Assembly (NCBI GenBank): GCA_030591965.1
Contig: JAUVAA010000015.1
Span: 1-32,501 of the forward strand
Length of the DNA: 32,501 bases
Origin: a bacterium
GTDB lineage: Bacteria; Pseudomonadota; Gammaproteobacteria; Methylococcales; Methylomonadaceae
Reading direction: 5' to 3'
In this document: positions 16,874 through 27,348 of the stretch, piece by piece
Position numbering within the stretch: position 1 is the first letter of the stretch
How the letters are laid out: the number at the start of each line of letters is the position of its first letter
Translations under genes and position numbers: made by a program
The notes under the pieces: model-generated
Told to the model about the DNA's origin: nothing
Seen by the model: only the letters and a program-made list of their open reading frames with translations
Database searches by the model: none

Positions 16874-17734
16874 ATGTCACAAAATAAAATTTTAGTGGGT
16901 ATTGGTGCTTTATTAACAGTCGGTATGATGTCTGTTTTTACTGTTTCTGAAACTGAAAAAGCAATTAAATTTAAGTTTGGTGAAATTGTTGCATCTGATT
17001 ATCAGCCGGGCTTACATTTCAAAATTCCTTTTATCAATAATATTAAGAAATTTGATGCACGTATTTTGACTTTAGATACTGCGCCAGAACGTTTTTTAAC
17101 GGCTGAAAAGAAAAATGTGATTGTTGACTCGTTTGTGAAATGGCGTATTAGTGATGTCACAACTTTCTATACCTCAGTAGCGGGTGATGCTTATCAAGCG
17201 AATGTGCGTTTAGACCAAGTCATTAAAGATGCATTTCGTAGCGAATTTAGTAAGCGTGATATTAAGCAGTTGGTATCAACTGACCGTAGTGCTGTACGTG
17301 AAGCATTGATTACTAATACCAAAGAGGCTGCGGCTAAATTAGGTGTTGATATTGTTGATGTACAAGTAAAGCGTATTGATTTACCTGATGAAGTCAGCCA
17401 ATCTGTTTATAGTCGTATGGAAGCTGAGCGTGCGCGTGTTGCGCGTGAGTTTAGATCGCAAGGTTCGGAAGCTGCAGAGCGTGTTCGAGCCGATGCTGAT
17501 AAGCAGAAAGAAATTATCTTAGCGAATGCTTATCGTGATGCAGAAAAAACTAAAGGTCAGGGGGATGCAAAAGCCTCTGAAATTTATGCAAAAGCATACG
17601 GTGCAGATATTGAGTTTTATGCGTTTTATCGTAGTATGAGCGCTTATAAAGAAACTTTTGGTAAAAACTCTGCAAATATTATGGTGACAGAGCCAGACTC
17701 TGATTTCTTTAAATATTTCAAAAAAATGAAGTAA
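16874..17734 (+). CDS. hflC: FtsH protease modulator HflC
   Basis: Second SPFH partner of the HflKC complex, 286 residues from ATG 16874. It has an N-terminal membrane helix (ILVGIGALLTVGMMSVFTV), then VSETEKAIKFKFGEIV, the band-7 core (PGLHFKIPF, LDTAPERFLTAEKKNVIVDSF) and the AERVRADADKQKEIILANAY coiled-coil region. The longer frame opening at 16775 overlaps the hflK tail and has no family match in its first 33 residues, so I reject it. A terminator follows, and yjeT, frequent at this position, is absent. Confidence 0.95.
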   Translation: MSQNKILVGIGALLTVGMMSVFTVSETEKAIKFKFGEIVASDYQPGLHFKIPFINNIKKFDARILTLDTAPERFLTAEKKNVIVDSFVKWRISDVTTFYTSVAGDAYQANVRLDQVIKDAFRSEFSKRDIKQLVSTDRSAVREALITNTKEAAAKLGVDIVDVQVKRIDLPDEVSQSVYSRMEAERARVAREFRSQGSEAAERVRADADKQKEIILANAYRDAEKTKGQGDAKASEIYAKAYGADIEFYAFYRSMSAYKETFGKNSANIMVTEPDSDFFKYFKKMK

Positions 17735-17762
17735 TTTAAGTATTTATTTAAATTGAACAATT

Positions 17763-17790
17763 AAGCGCTCCGTCTATACGGGGCGTTTTT
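17763..17790 (+). terminator. Terminator after hflC
   Basis: AAGCGCTCCGT (17763-17773) pairs along all 11 positions, two of them G-U, with ACGGGGCGTTT (17778-17788) around a CTAT loop, and ends in a T run. It closes the hfq-hfl unit 20 nt before hisZ. Confidence 0.85.
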
Positions 17791-17810
17791 GTGTAAATTG
17801 GAAAATTATC

Positions 17811-19004
17811 ATGTTGCAAAGAGATCCTTGGTTATTGCCAGAAGGTGTTGAAGAGGTATTGCCTGAAGATGCACGGCATTTAGAAGTTTTACGTCGTCAA
17901 TTGTTGGATGTTTTTGAGTGTTGGGGTTATGAAAAGGTGATTCCGCCTTTTATTGATTACTTGGATTCATTGCTAACAGGGTCGGCACACGACCTGAACT
18001 TGCAAACATTTAAGTTAACGGATCAATTGAGCGGTGAAATGCTTGGTATTCGTGCCGATATGACGCCACAAGTGGCAAGGATTGATGCGCATAGTTTAAG
18101 TCATCAGCAGCCATCACGACTTTGTTATGTGGGCACAACTTTGCATACGCGAGGCGATGCGTTAGATAAAACACGAATCCCAATGCAAATTGGGGCGGAA
18201 TTGTTTGGTCATAGGGGCATTGATAGTGATGCTGAAGTCGTGCAGTTAATGCTTGAAGTCTTGGCAATGGCGGGTCTAAAAAATGTGCATCTGGATTTAG
18301 GGCATGTTGCTATTTATCGTGGTCTAGTAGCTCAGGCTCAGTTAACTGAAGAGCAAGAATTAGAGTTATTTGATATTTTACAGCGTAAATCAAATAGCGA
18401 ACTTAGTGATTTATTAGAGAGTTATGCAGTTTCAGCGGAATTAAAAGCTATCTTTTTGAGCTTGCCTAAATTAAATGGAGATAAATCCGTTTTAGCAACT
18501 GCGCAAACAGTTTTTGCGGCAGCGGATGAGGCGGTAAAATCTGCTTTGGCCGAATTACTAGCATTAGCTGATCTATTGCATGCTTATTACCCTGAACTCA
18601 CGATCAGTTTTGATTTGGCTGAATTGCGTGGTTATCACTATCATACTGGGGTCGTTTTTTCTGCTTTTGTGCCTGAAATGGGCAAAGAAATTGCGCGCGG
18701 TGGTCGCTATGATAATATCGGCCAAATTTTTGGTCGCGCAAGACCTGCAACTGGTTTTAGTGCAGACTTAAAAATATTAGCTGCATTAACTAAGGTGGAT
18801 AATTCTACTGAAGATATTGTTAAAGTTTTAGCGCCAATAGCACAAGGTGATTTAGCTTTAGATGAAAAAGTACGAGATTTGCGTGCAAGTGGTTGTATTG
18901 TGATCAAGGCCTTATCTGGGAAGAAGGTCAATGCGCATGATTTGGGCTGTAATCAAATATTAGAAAAAAGTGATGAGAACTGGGTTCTTGTCCCGTTAAA
19001 TTAA
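17811..19004 (+). CDS. hisZ: ATP phosphoribosyltransferase regulatory subunit HisZ
   Basis: Histidyl-tRNA-synthetase paralogue, 397 residues, that pairs with short-form HisG to make the first enzyme of histidine synthesis. It carries class II synthetase marks (PPFIDYLDSLL, FKLTDQLSGEMLGIRADMTPQVARI, GRYDNIG) but the C-terminal anticodon-binding domain of true HisRS is absent and the second half diverges. Its presence predicts a short HisG elsewhere in the genome. It lies between hflC and purA, an arrangement seen in several gammaproteobacteria. The ribosome site is weak (GGA at about 17799-17801). purA starts 12 nt after the stop. Confidence 0.93.
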   Translation: MLQRDPWLLPEGVEEVLPEDARHLEVLRRQLLDVFECWGYEKVIPPFIDYLDSLLTGSAHDLNLQTFKLTDQLSGEMLGIRADMTPQVARIDAHSLSHQQPSRLCYVGTTLHTRGDALDKTRIPMQIGAELFGHRGIDSDAEVVQLMLEVLAMAGLKNVHLDLGHVAIYRGLVAQAQLTEEQELELFDILQRKSNSELSDLLESYAVSAELKAIFLSLPKLNGDKSVLATAQTVFAAADEAVKSALAELLALADLLHAYYPELTISFDLAELRGYHYHTGVVFSAFVPEMGKEIARGGRYDNIGQIFGRARPATGFSADLKILAALTKVDNSTEDIVKVLAPIAQGDLALDEKVRDLRASGCIVIKALSGKKVNAHDLGCNQILEKSDENWVLVPLN

Positions 19005-20309
<1,305 letters not shown>

Positions 20310-20337
20310 AAAAGTTAAAATCCTTTCTATATTAGTT

Positions 20338-20374
20338 ATCTAGGAATGAATGTTGTTATTGCTCATTTCTAGAT
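20338..20374. repeat. 12-bp inverted repeat downstream of purA
   Basis: ATCTAGGAATGA (20338-20349) faces TCATTTCTAGAT (20363-20374) with one G-U pair and a 13-nt loop. No T tract follows on either strand, so it is at best a weak terminator or an RNA-stabilising hairpin in the 241-nt gap between purA and the next gene. The same gap has a short CTAAAT-ACG-ATTTAG dyad near 20466-20480. Confidence 0.6.
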
Positions 20375-20550
20375 GGCTGAAATTCAAAAAAACATCACTC
20401 GGCAAGTGTAGGTTAAAATAGTCTGAATGATCCGTTCTTTTTTCTCTAATATCAAGCTTAAAATCTAAATACGATTTAGTCGCTAATGACGAGTCTACTG
20501 CTTGGTATGGCATGCCCAGTTTCTCTTTTTGTTTTATTTTTCATCTGTTT

Positions 20551-21354
20551 ATGTACAAATATGAAGGTTTACTTGTTCATCAAGAATATGATGAACAAGG
20601 TGTCATTGAAATCGTCGAGACGGCGGGCGTGCGTGCTTTGCACTTTGGTACCAGTCCAAGGCAAAGTAGTATGTTGATTGGTGCGCCGAATGAATTACAT
20701 TCTACCTATGCTCGATCTATGATGGTTTGGTTGTTATTTAAAGAACAGCCAAATGATGTTTTGATGGTTGGCTTGGGCGGTGGGTTATTAACCAAATATC
20801 TACTGTATCATTTTCCTGATTGCCAAATTCATACAATAGAATTCCGTCAAGCAATGGTTAAAATTGCCCGCCGTTTTTTTACTTTACCGCTAGAATCACG
20901 CTTAAAAATAAAAATAGGTGATGGCGCTTTACATATTAAACAGCAAAGTCTAGAAAACCCCGAAAAACATGACCTTATTATGATCGACGCTTTTGATCAT
21001 GTGGGTATGGCAGATACTATGCAAGGGGTGAGTTTGTTTGCTGCCTGTAAAGAGTTACTTACTGATGAAGGACTATTGGTCATTAACTTATGGGGTACAG
21101 AAAAAGAATTATTTAAACAGATTGCTTGGGAAATGGGTACAACGTTTAATTGGAAAATATTATTTCTACCCGTCCGTGGCCGTGGCAATGTTATTGGCTT
21201 AGCATTTGCAGAAGGCCATAGTAAATTTTCCATGAAAGAATTACGCCAGCGAGCCAAAGATTTAGAAGAGCAATATCAAATTGAGTTTTTAGATTTTATT
21301 AAAGATTTAAAACGCAATAATGCCTGTGTGTTAAAAAAGGTAATAACAGCATGA
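20551..21354 (+). CDS. Spermidine-synthase-fold methyltransferase-like protein
   Basis: 267 residues from ATG 20551. It has the Rossmann SAM-type fold of the spermidine synthase superfamily: [16 protein letters not shown] (motif I), [14 protein letters not shown] (acidic motif II), IGDGALHIK and [10 protein letters not shown]. The spermidine synthase catalytic DxxDP signature is not kept (IDAFDH), so I would not call it a polyamine enzyme; the substrate is unknown. An in-frame ATG at 20512 would add 13 hydrophobic residues that do not resemble family members; neither start has a good ribosome site. The stop overlaps the ygiQ ATG (ATGA), so the two are co-translated. Confidence 0.8.
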   Translation: MYKYEGLLVHQEYDEQGVIEIVETAGVRALHFGTSPRQSSMLIGAPNELHSTYARSMMVWLLFKEQPNDVLMVGLGGGLLTKYLLYHFPDCQIHTIEFRQAMVKIARRFFTLPLESRLKIKIGDGALHIKQQSLENPEKHDLIMIDAFDHVGMADTMQGVSLFAACKELLTDEGLLVINLWGTEKELFKQIAWEMGTTFNWKILFLPVRGRGNVIGLAFAEGHSKFSMKELRQRAKDLEEQYQIEFLDFIKDLKRNNACVLKKVITA

Positions 21355-23495
21355 ATATTTTAGACGCCAAAAATATATTCTCGTATCGAAAATTTTGGGC
21401 GCACCGTTTTGGTGTTGCTCCTGAGCTGCCGATGAGTCGAGATGAAATGGATCAACTGGGCTGGGATAGCTGTGATGTAATTTTAGTGACCGGAGATGCT
21501 TATATTGATCATCCCAGTTTTGGTATGGCGTTGATCGGGCGATTATTAGAAGAACAAGGTTTTCGTGTTGGTATTATTTCTCAGCCGGATTGGCATAGTG
21601 CAGAGGGTTTTAAGCGCTTAGGGCGACCTAATTTATTTTTTGGAGTCACTGGCGGTAATATGGACTCGATGGTTAACCGCTATACTTCAGATAAAAAAAT
21701 TCGCTCGAATGATGCTTACACGGCTAATGGTGATGGAGGTAAACGGCCGGATAGGGCGGTCAATGTTTATTCACATCGCTGTCGTGAGGCTTATAAGGAT
21801 GTGCCGATTATTATTGGTGGGATTGAGGCTAGCTTACGGCGTATTGCTCATTACGACTACTGGAGTGATAAAGTCAAAAAATCAGTATTGCTGGATTCTA
21901 AAGCTGATTTACTCGTTTATGGTAATGCTGAGCGCCAAATTACAGAAATTGCTCATCGTTTAGCGGCAGGGGAGCCCATTGCTGATTTAAAAGGCATTCG
22001 AGGCACGGTGCACTTTGTTAAGCAAGTGCCAGCTGGCTGGACAGTTAAAGATTCATCTGATATTGATCAGCCTGGCTTGGTAATTAAGCCTAAAAACCCT
22101 TACTTGATGGAGGATGAGGCGGTTTGTGCTGAGAAAACTAAAGATGGGTCTGATAGCTTATTAGTTGAGCCTAAACATGCCCGAATTAGTAATGACCAGC
22201 GTAACAAAACAGTGATTCGATTACCTGATTTTGATACCGTTAAGGATGATCCGGTTCAGTATGCGCATGCTTCGCGTGTAATGCACGGTGAAACTAATCC
22301 AAGCAATGCGCGGCCTTTATTGCAAAAGCATATGCAGCGTTATTTATGGGTTAATCCGCCTCCAGTACCACTAACCATGAGTGAGATGGATGGTGTCTTT
22401 GGTTTGTCTTATTCACGTTTGCCGCATACTCACTACGGTAAAGCGAATGTACCTGCATTTGAAATGATTCAGCATTCGGTCAACATTATGCGCGGCTGTT
22501 TTGGCGGTTGTTCATTTTGTTCGATTACAGAGCATGAAGGGCGAATTATTCAAAGTCGTTCAGAAGATTCTATTATTAAAGAAATTGAGGCTATTCGCGA
22601 TACTTCACCTAATTTTACCGGTAATATTTCCGATTTAGGCGGGCCTACTGCCAATATGTATCGCTTGGCATGTAAAGATGAAAAAATTGAAATGGCTTGT
22701 CGTCGGCCTTCGTGTGTGTTTCCTGGGATCTGTGAAAACTTAAATACTGATCATACACCGCTGATTAAATTGTATCGGCGGGCGCGTGCTTTACCTGGCA
22801 TTAAAAAGATTCTGATTGCTTCAGGCCTGCGTTATGATCTTGCTGTTGAATCACCAGAATATGTTAAAGAATTAGTGACGCATCATGTCGGTGGTTACTT
22901 AAAGATTGCCCCAGAACATACCGAAGAAGGGCCTTTATCTAAGATGATGAAGCCAGGCATGGGGACTTATGATCGCTTTAAGGAAATGTTCGAGAAATAC
23001 TCCAAAGAAGCAGGTAAGGAGCAATATTTAATTCCTTACTTTATTGCCGCACATCCAGGGACGAAAGATACCGATATGCTTAATCTCGCTTTATGGTTAA
23101 AGCGTAACGGCTTTAGAGCTGATCAAGTGCAAGCGTTTCTACCGTCGCCCATGTCTATAGCCACAGCCATGTATCATTCAGGTAAAGATACTTTAAGCAA
23201 GGTGAGTCGTAGTGCATCGGATATGTCGATTCCTAAATCGATTAAGCAGCGTCGTTTGCATAAGGCTTTCTTGCGTTATCATGATTCCAAAAACTGGCCC
23301 TTATTACGTGAAGCCTTAAAGAATATGGGGCGTGCAAATTTAATAGGTAATGGTAAGCAACATCTTGTTCCGAACTGGCAACCGAAAGAAGGTGGTAAGG
23401 ATGATAAGGTCATTAATAAGGGTAAAAGTTTTAGAACGCAACGCACAGAAAATAATCAGCGCCGAGCACCTAGTAGGAATCATAAAAAAAGATAA
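21351..23495 (+). CDS. YgiQ family radical SAM protein
   Basis: 714 residues. The N-terminal part carries the YgiQ marks [23 protein letters not shown] and [18 protein letters not shown]; the radical SAM CxxxCxxC cluster is Cys383, Cys387, Cys390 in [11 protein letters not shown]; the C-terminal part has [29 protein letters not shown] and ends in a Lys/Arg-rich tail (about 675-714) likely to bind nucleic acid or be disordered. The family is widespread but its reaction is not established. It is coupled to the preceding gene by a 4-nt overlap. Confidence 0.93.
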   Translation: MNILDAKNIFSYRKFWAHRFGVAPELPMSRDEMDQLGWDSCDVILVTGDAYIDHPSFGMALIGRLLEEQGFRVGIISQPDWHSAEGFKRLGRPNLFFGVTGGNMDSMVNRYTSDKKIRSNDAYTANGDGGKRPDRAVNVYSHRCREAYKDVPIIIGGIEASLRRIAHYDYWSDKVKKSVLLDSKADLLVYGNAERQITEIAHRLAAGEPIADLKGIRGTVHFVKQVPAGWTVKDSSDIDQPGLVIKPKNPYLMEDEAVCAEKTKDGSDSLLVEPKHARISNDQRNKTVIRLPDFDTVKDDPVQYAHASRVMHGETNPSNARPLLQKHMQRYLWVNPPPVPLTMSEMDGVFGLSYSRLPHTHYGKANVPAFEMIQHSVNIMRGCFGGCSFCSITEHEGRIIQSRSEDSIIKEIEAIRDTSPNFTGNISDLGGPTANMYRLACKDEKIEMACRRPSCVFPGICENLNTDHTPLIKLYRRARALPGIKKILIASGLRYDLAVESPEYVKELVTHHVGGYLKIAPEHTEEGPLSKMMKPGMGTYDRFKEMFEKYSKEAGKEQYLIPYFIAAHPGTKDTDMLNLALWLKRNGFRADQVQAFLPSPMSIATAMYHSGKDTLSKVSRSASDMSIPKSIKQRRLHKAFLRYHDSKNWPLLREALKNMGRANLIGNGKQHLVPNWQPKEGGKDDKVINKGKSFRTQRTENNQRRAPSRNHKKR

Positions 23496-23502
23496 AAAAC
23501 CT

Positions 23503-23530
23503 TTGCAATTTATACAGAACGCCTTATAAT
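23503..23530 (+). promoter_or_regulatory. Sigma-70 promoter of the tRNA-Thr pair
   Basis: TTGCAA (23503-23508) and a perfect TATAAT (23525-23530) are 16 nt apart, and the first tRNA begins 12 nt after the -10, as expected for a short 5' leader. It is the best promoter match I see in the window. Confidence 0.8.
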
Positions 23531-23542
23531 ACTCGCTCTTTA

Positions 23543-23618
23543 GCTGGTGTAGCTCAATCGGTAGAGCAACTGATTTGTAATCAGTAGGTCGCGGGTTCGA
23601 TTCCCATCACCAGCTCCA
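23543..23618 (+). tRNA. tRNA-Thr (anticodon UGU), copy 1
   Basis: 76 nt with encoded CCA. The acceptor stem GCTGGTG pairs with CACCAGC; the D arm is AGCTC-AATCGGTA-GAGC; the anticodon stem ACTGA/TCAGT holds loop TTTGTAA with anticodon TGT; the T arm has GTTCGATTCC. The discriminator base is U73. It reads ACN-family threonine codons, ACA best. Confidence 0.97.
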
Positions 23619-23668
23619 TATATAAAGAAACACTTTTACGGATGAAAGTGGTGTTAAAAGCTTATTAA

Positions 23669-23744
23669 GCTGGTGTAGCTCAATCGGTAGAGCAACTGAT
23701 TTGTAATCAGTAGGTCGCGGGTTCGATTCCCATCACCAGCTCCA
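23669..23744 (+). tRNA. tRNA-Thr (anticodon UGU), copy 2
   Basis: Identical over all 76 nt to the copy 50 nt upstream, including CCA and U73, with anticodon TGT. The short spacer holds no promoter, so both copies should be processed from one transcript that ends at the terminator 8 nt further on. Spacer sequence CACTTT...AAAGTG (about 23633-23651) can pair and may guide processing. Confidence 0.97.
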
Positions 23745-23752
23745 TATTTAAA

Positions 23753-23785
23753 AACCTGTTACAGAAATGTAACAGGTTTTTTTTT
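23753..23785 (+). terminator. Terminator of the tRNA-Thr operon
   Basis: AACCTGTTAC (23753-23762) and GTAACAGGTT (23769-23778) form a perfect 10-bp stem with a 6-nt loop followed by seven more T. It gives a clear end to the tRNA transcript. Confidence 0.9.
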
Positions 23786-23884
23786 GTCTTTTAGATAGTG
23801 GGTATAGTAGTGACTTTTTACTGGGAAACTATGATGTAGCTTTTATAAAGAACACTGGTCCTACTTAATTATCAATGACTTATT

Positions 23885-24739
23885 ATGTTTATTACTTTAA
23901 AAAAATACACCAGCGTTACTATTTATATCGTAATAGCTGTAACGCTTAACGCATGTACTACGACAGGTATTGCACAGAAAATCACTGATCAAGCTATTGT
24001 CAGTTGGGGAGCAGATAAAGGCGTTAAGCGCCTAGAAGAATCACAATATAAAGTCGATTTTTTTAAGTTAGCTAATCACTTTGAAAGCCAAAATAATAAA
24101 CTATTTTGCGGGCCAGCATCAGCGACTATTGTGCTTAATGCCTTGCGGGTGCGTAATAGCGCTATTCGTTTACCAGAAGATAAGAGTCTATTAAATGACT
24201 CAGATCAGAAATTCATTGCGGCTAGTAAAAAATGGAGTCCGCTTTTTCAGCGATACACACAAAATAATATTTTTTTAAAAAGCCCTAAATCGAGAGCTTT
24301 AGTTTTAGGTGAAGTATTGCAAGATGCGAAAGGTACTGTGCTTATTGGAAGTAATGGTAAGGCGAAAAAAGATCGAGGCTTTCAGTTACGGCAATTTGGG
24401 GCGTTATTCACTGCGCATGGGTTAAGTGCTCAAATAGTCGTTGTTCAGCAAAGCATGAGCGATCAAGAGATTAAAGCAGAGTTAATAGCAAATTTAAGAA
24501 CTGGGGATGATTACGTTATTATCAATTATAAGCGCAAAGTTTTAAATCAACCTGGCGGCGGCCACCTTTCACCTTTAGGTGCATATCATAAGGTGTCGGA
24601 TTCATTTTTAGTTATGGATGTCACGCCGAATAAAGCCGACTGGGTTTGGGTGAAATCTGAGTTATTGATTAGCGCAATGCGCACTTTTGATACAGTAGAA
24701 AATCGTGGGTATTTATTGCTGAGTGAGGGAATTGAATAA
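23885..24739 (+). CDS. Phytochelatin-synthase-family lipoprotein (papain-like cysteine protease)
   Basis: 284 residues. A lipoprotein signal ends in LNAC (Cys24); residue 25 is Thr, so outer-membrane sorting is expected. The rest matches the phytochelatin synthase fold: nucleophile Cys75 in NNKLFCGPAS, His227 in GGGHLSPLGAYH and Asp245 in FLVMDVTP. The His-to-Asp distance of 18 is the same as in known members, while the Cys-to-His distance of 152 is about 40 longer, with extra sequence around residues 90-165. Bacterial members mainly cleave glutathione and may make few phytochelatins; a periplasmic or surface peptidase on glutathione-like thiols is plausible. It converges on modC 25 nt away. 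No ribosome site is evident before ATG 23885. Confidence 0.8.
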   Translation: MFITLKKYTSVTIYIVIAVTLNACTTTGIAQKITDQAIVSWGADKGVKRLEESQYKVDFFKLANHFESQNNKLFCGPASATIVLNALRVRNSAIRLPEDKSLLNDSDQKFIAASKKWSPLFQRYTQNNIFLKSPKSRALVLGEVLQDAKGTVLIGSNGKAKKDRGFQLRQFGALFTAHGLSAQIVVVQQSMSDQEIKAELIANLRTGDDYVIINYKRKVLNQPGGGHLSPLGAYHKVSDSFLVMDVTPNKADWVWVKSELLISAMRTFDTVENRGYLLLSEGIE

Positions 24740-24764
24740 GCTCCTATATTTTTTAAAGCTGACA

Positions 24765-25889
24765 TCAACTTTCACTGCGCAGAGCCTGATAAGGCATTAA
24801 ATGTATTCCTTCACTGAGTAATGAAATACCAATTTCTTCATGTAACCCTAGAGCATTACGCTTGGCGACATGTAGCGGCACATTAATACTAATGGTAGTG
24901 TCTAGTTGCTTGTCGACCTGTACTCGTAAGTGAGCTAAGCCGCTGCTTTCCATATACTCAGTGATTTGACCTTGCAGGGGGTTTTCCTTGTTACCGTTAG
25001 AGGGGCGGCCGCGCCTATGCAATAAAATATTTTCTGATTGAATCATCCAGCAGACGCGTTCATTGATTGCGAATTGTACTTGGTATGTCGCCTCGATTAG
25101 CGTACCACGCCAACGTAAGTGTGTTTTTTGGGTAGCTTGATCATGGGCGATGACTTGTGCAGTGAAAAGGTTTTGTTGATCCATTAAACGTGCGATGGTT
25201 GCGCTTTTAGGGTGGGCGGCAACAAAATCAGGGGTACCGGTTTGTAGGATTTCACCCTTATGCAATAGGGCAATATGATCAGCTAATAAGTTTGATTCAT
25301 CTAAGTCATGAGTGACCAAGATCATGGGCATGGATAATGACTCTCTTAGTACCAGTAGTTCGCGATAAAGTTTGCGCCGAGTGACTTGATCAACAGCAGA
25401 AAAGGGCTCATCGAGTAATAAAACTTTGGGCTGTCTAGCTAAGGCTCGAGCAACTGCAACACGTTGTTGTTGGCCGCCAGATAAATTTTTTGGATAACGT
25501 TGTTCCAAGCCCTCTAAGTGTACTTTTTTAAGTAGTTCGAGTGCTTGAGCTTGGCGCTGTTGTTTTGGTAAGTGAGTAATGGCTTGTTGGATATTTTCCA
25601 ATACTGTCATATGTGGAAACAGAGCGTAATGTTGAAATACCAAGCCAACATGCCGTTGGTGCGGTGCTAAAAAGATATTCTGCATGCTGTTTTGCCAGAC
25701 TTCACCCTGACAAATAATTTGCGCATTCTGTGCTTGATATAAGCCGGCAATAGCACGCAAAACTGTGGTTTTACCGCTGCCAGATGGGCCAACTAAGGCT
25801 AATAACTCCCCCGATTTACATTCTAGTTGTACTGATAGAGGAATGGGGGCTGCTTGTTGTAGCGTGATCTGTATGGTTGAATCAGTCAT
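24765..25889 (-). CDS. modC: Molybdate ABC transporter ATP-binding protein
   Basis: 374 residues. ABC domain with Walker A GPSGSGKTT, Q loop FQHYALFPHMT, signature LSGGQQQRVAVARAL, Walker B VLLLDEPFSAVD and H loop VTHD; then a C-terminal regulatory region ending in a MOP/TOBE-like repeat (LQGQITEYMESSGLAHLRVQ ... GISLLSEGIHLM) that binds oxyanion in ModC proteins. It overlaps modB by 8 nt and energises uptake of molybdate, possibly tungstate. Last gene of the ppnN-modA-modB-modC run. Confidence 0.92.
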   Translation of the reverse strand: MTDSTIQITLQQAAPIPLSVQLECKSGELLALVGPSGSGKTTVLRAIAGLYQAQNAQIICQGEVWQNSMQNIFLAPHQRHVGLVFQHYALFPHMTVLENIQQAITHLPKQQRQAQALELLKKVHLEGLEQRYPKNLSGGQQQRVAVARALARQPKVLLLDEPFSAVDQVTRRKLYRELLVLRESLSMPMILVTHDLDESNLLADHIALLHKGEILQTGTPDFVAAHPKSATIARLMDQQNLFTAQVIAHDQATQKTHLRWRGTLIEATYQVQFAINERVCWMIQSENILLHRRGRPSNGNKENPLQGQITEYMESSGLAHLRVQVDKQLDTTISINVPLHVAKRNALGLHEEIGISLLSEGIHLMPYQALRSES

Positions 25890-26550
25890 GTGTGCGTTCG
25901 CTGCGTGCCGATAGCCAATAAGTGAAAGAAATAGTCAGCATTGAGAAGAGTAATAAGCTAAAGGACATAACGGCAGCGGCATGATCATCGAAGGATTGTA
26001 CGCGGTCATAGATAGCAATGGCGATGGTCTGTGTCTCGGCGGGGATGTTGCCACCGACCATTAAGACAATACCGAATTCGCCAAGGGTATGTGCGAAACA
26101 TATGACCATGGCAGAAACGATGCCTGACCAAGCCAAAGGGAGTTCAATTTTCCATAGCACCAAGCTGGGCCTCATGCCGCAACAGGCTGCAGCTTCACGA
26201 ATTTCACGCGGGATGGCTGCAAAAGCACGCTGCATGGGGTGAATGGCAAAAGGCAGATTAAAAATAATAGAGGCTAATACTAGGCCTTGGAAATTAAAAA
26301 TCAGCGTCGTGCCAAAGGTATTAGCTAACCAAAGTCCTAAGCCTTGATTTGGGCTGAAAGCAACTAAGAGATAATAGCCGAGAACGGTAGGTGGGAGTAC
26401 CAAAGGTAAAGCTAATAAGGTTTGTAATAAGGATTTACCCCAAAACTGTCGATATGCCAGCCAGCGGCCTAATAGAATGCCGATAGGTAGCAAAAATAGC
26501 AAGGTTACAAAACTTAATTTTACCGATAAGGCTAATGCTTGCCAGTCCAT
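25882..26550 (-). CDS. modB: Molybdate ABC transporter permease
   Basis: 222 residues, five or six hydrophobic helices, with the permease EAA loop EIREAAACCGMRPSLVLWKIELPLAWSGI that docks on ModC, and ModB marks ALPLVLPPTVLGYYLL and HTLGEFGIVLMVGGNIP. It starts 8 nt after the modA stop and overlaps modC, a normal modABC order. Confidence 0.95.
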   Translation of the reverse strand: MDWQALALSVKLSFVTLLFLLPIGILLGRWLAYRQFWGKSLLQTLLALPLVLPPTVLGYYLLVAFSPNQGLGLWLANTFGTTLIFNFQGLVLASIIFNLPFAIHPMQRAFAAIPREIREAAACCGMRPSLVLWKIELPLAWSGIVSAMVICFAHTLGEFGIVLMVGGNIPAETQTIAIAIYDRVQSFDDHAAAVMSFSLLLFSMLTISFTYWLSARSERTHD

Positions 26551-26558
26551 AGGAATAC

Positions 26559-27338
26559 TCAGGGTAGGGTGTAGCCATGGCGAGATAAAATGCCACGGGC
26601 TTTTTCTTGTTGTAGATAATGGAAAAATAATTTGGCTGTATCGCCTGCATTATTTAATAGTACAGCGGTTTGTTGTAGTGGTTGATGTAGTGAGCTAGGT
26701 ATTAATAGATAGCGTACGCGATTTTTCAAAGCAGGTGCGAGCGCTAAAGAATAAGAGACTAGGCCGACTTGAGCAGCGCCAGAACTGGCAAATTGAGTCG
26801 CTTGTGCTGCATTTTCACCTAAGATTAAATGGGGCGGAATAGTGTCCCAAAGTTGTTGTTTTTGCAATACTTCACGAGCTGCAATGCCAAAGGGAGCATG
26901 TTTAGGATTGGCAATGGCTATGCGTTGTAACTTCCCAGCTTGTAGCGCTTGTTTAAGTCCAGCTAACTGTTCGTCGAGCATTACTTTTGAGTTAATTGGG
27001 CTTAATAACGCTAAACGACCCAGCGCAAAAACTTTACCTTGGTCTAGGGTTTTGTGTTGTTGATGAAGTTGTTTAACATATTGCGCATTGGCAGATAAAA
27101 ATAATTCAAATGGCCCGCCTTGTTGAATCTGACGCGTAATATTACCTGATGAACTATAGCTAATACGTAATGATTTTCCTGTTTCTTGGTGAAAAGCGGT
27201 TGCAATGTCTTCTAGTGCGAATTTAATATTGCTAGCAGCAGCAATAACAGGTATTTCAGCAGCGCTTAAAATAGGCGTAAAGAGTATTAACAACAAATAG
27301 CTTAGAGCTAATCGATTTTTTAGTAGAGATAATTTCAC
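26559..27338 (-). CDS. modA: Molybdate-binding periplasmic protein
   Basis: 259 residues. Signal peptide with basic MKLSLLKNR, hydrophobic core and cleavage near SAA-EIP. The mature part has the ModA pocket segments AAASNIKFALEDIA, SYSSSGNITRQIQQGGPFELFLSA and the C-terminal GLVSYSLALAPA. It captures molybdate for ModBC. The start is GTG at 27336-27338 with a weak ribosome site, only 10 nt after the ppnN stop, so translation probably depends on ppnN. Confidence 0.93.
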   Translation of the reverse strand: MKLSLLKNRLALSYLLLILFTPILSAAEIPVIAAASNIKFALEDIATAFHQETGKSLRISYSSSGNITRQIQQGGPFELFLSANAQYVKQLHQQHKTLDQGKVFALGRLALLSPINSKVMLDEQLAGLKQALQAGKLQRIAIANPKHAPFGIAAREVLQKQQLWDTIPPHLILGENAAQATQFASSGAAQVGLVSYSLALAPALKNRVRYLLIPSSLHQPLQQTAVLLNNAGDTAKLFFHYLQQEKARGILSRHGYTLP

Positions 27339-27348
27339 TTGCAGCTAC

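Noticed and set aside
20338-20374. Rho-independent terminator for purA
   Set aside because: The stem is good but no T tract follows on either strand, so it is listed as an inverted repeat only.
20486-20677. Separate small gene upstream of the spermidine-synthase-like gene
   Set aside because: It overlaps that gene in another frame, has a random hydrophobic composition and lacks a ribosome site.
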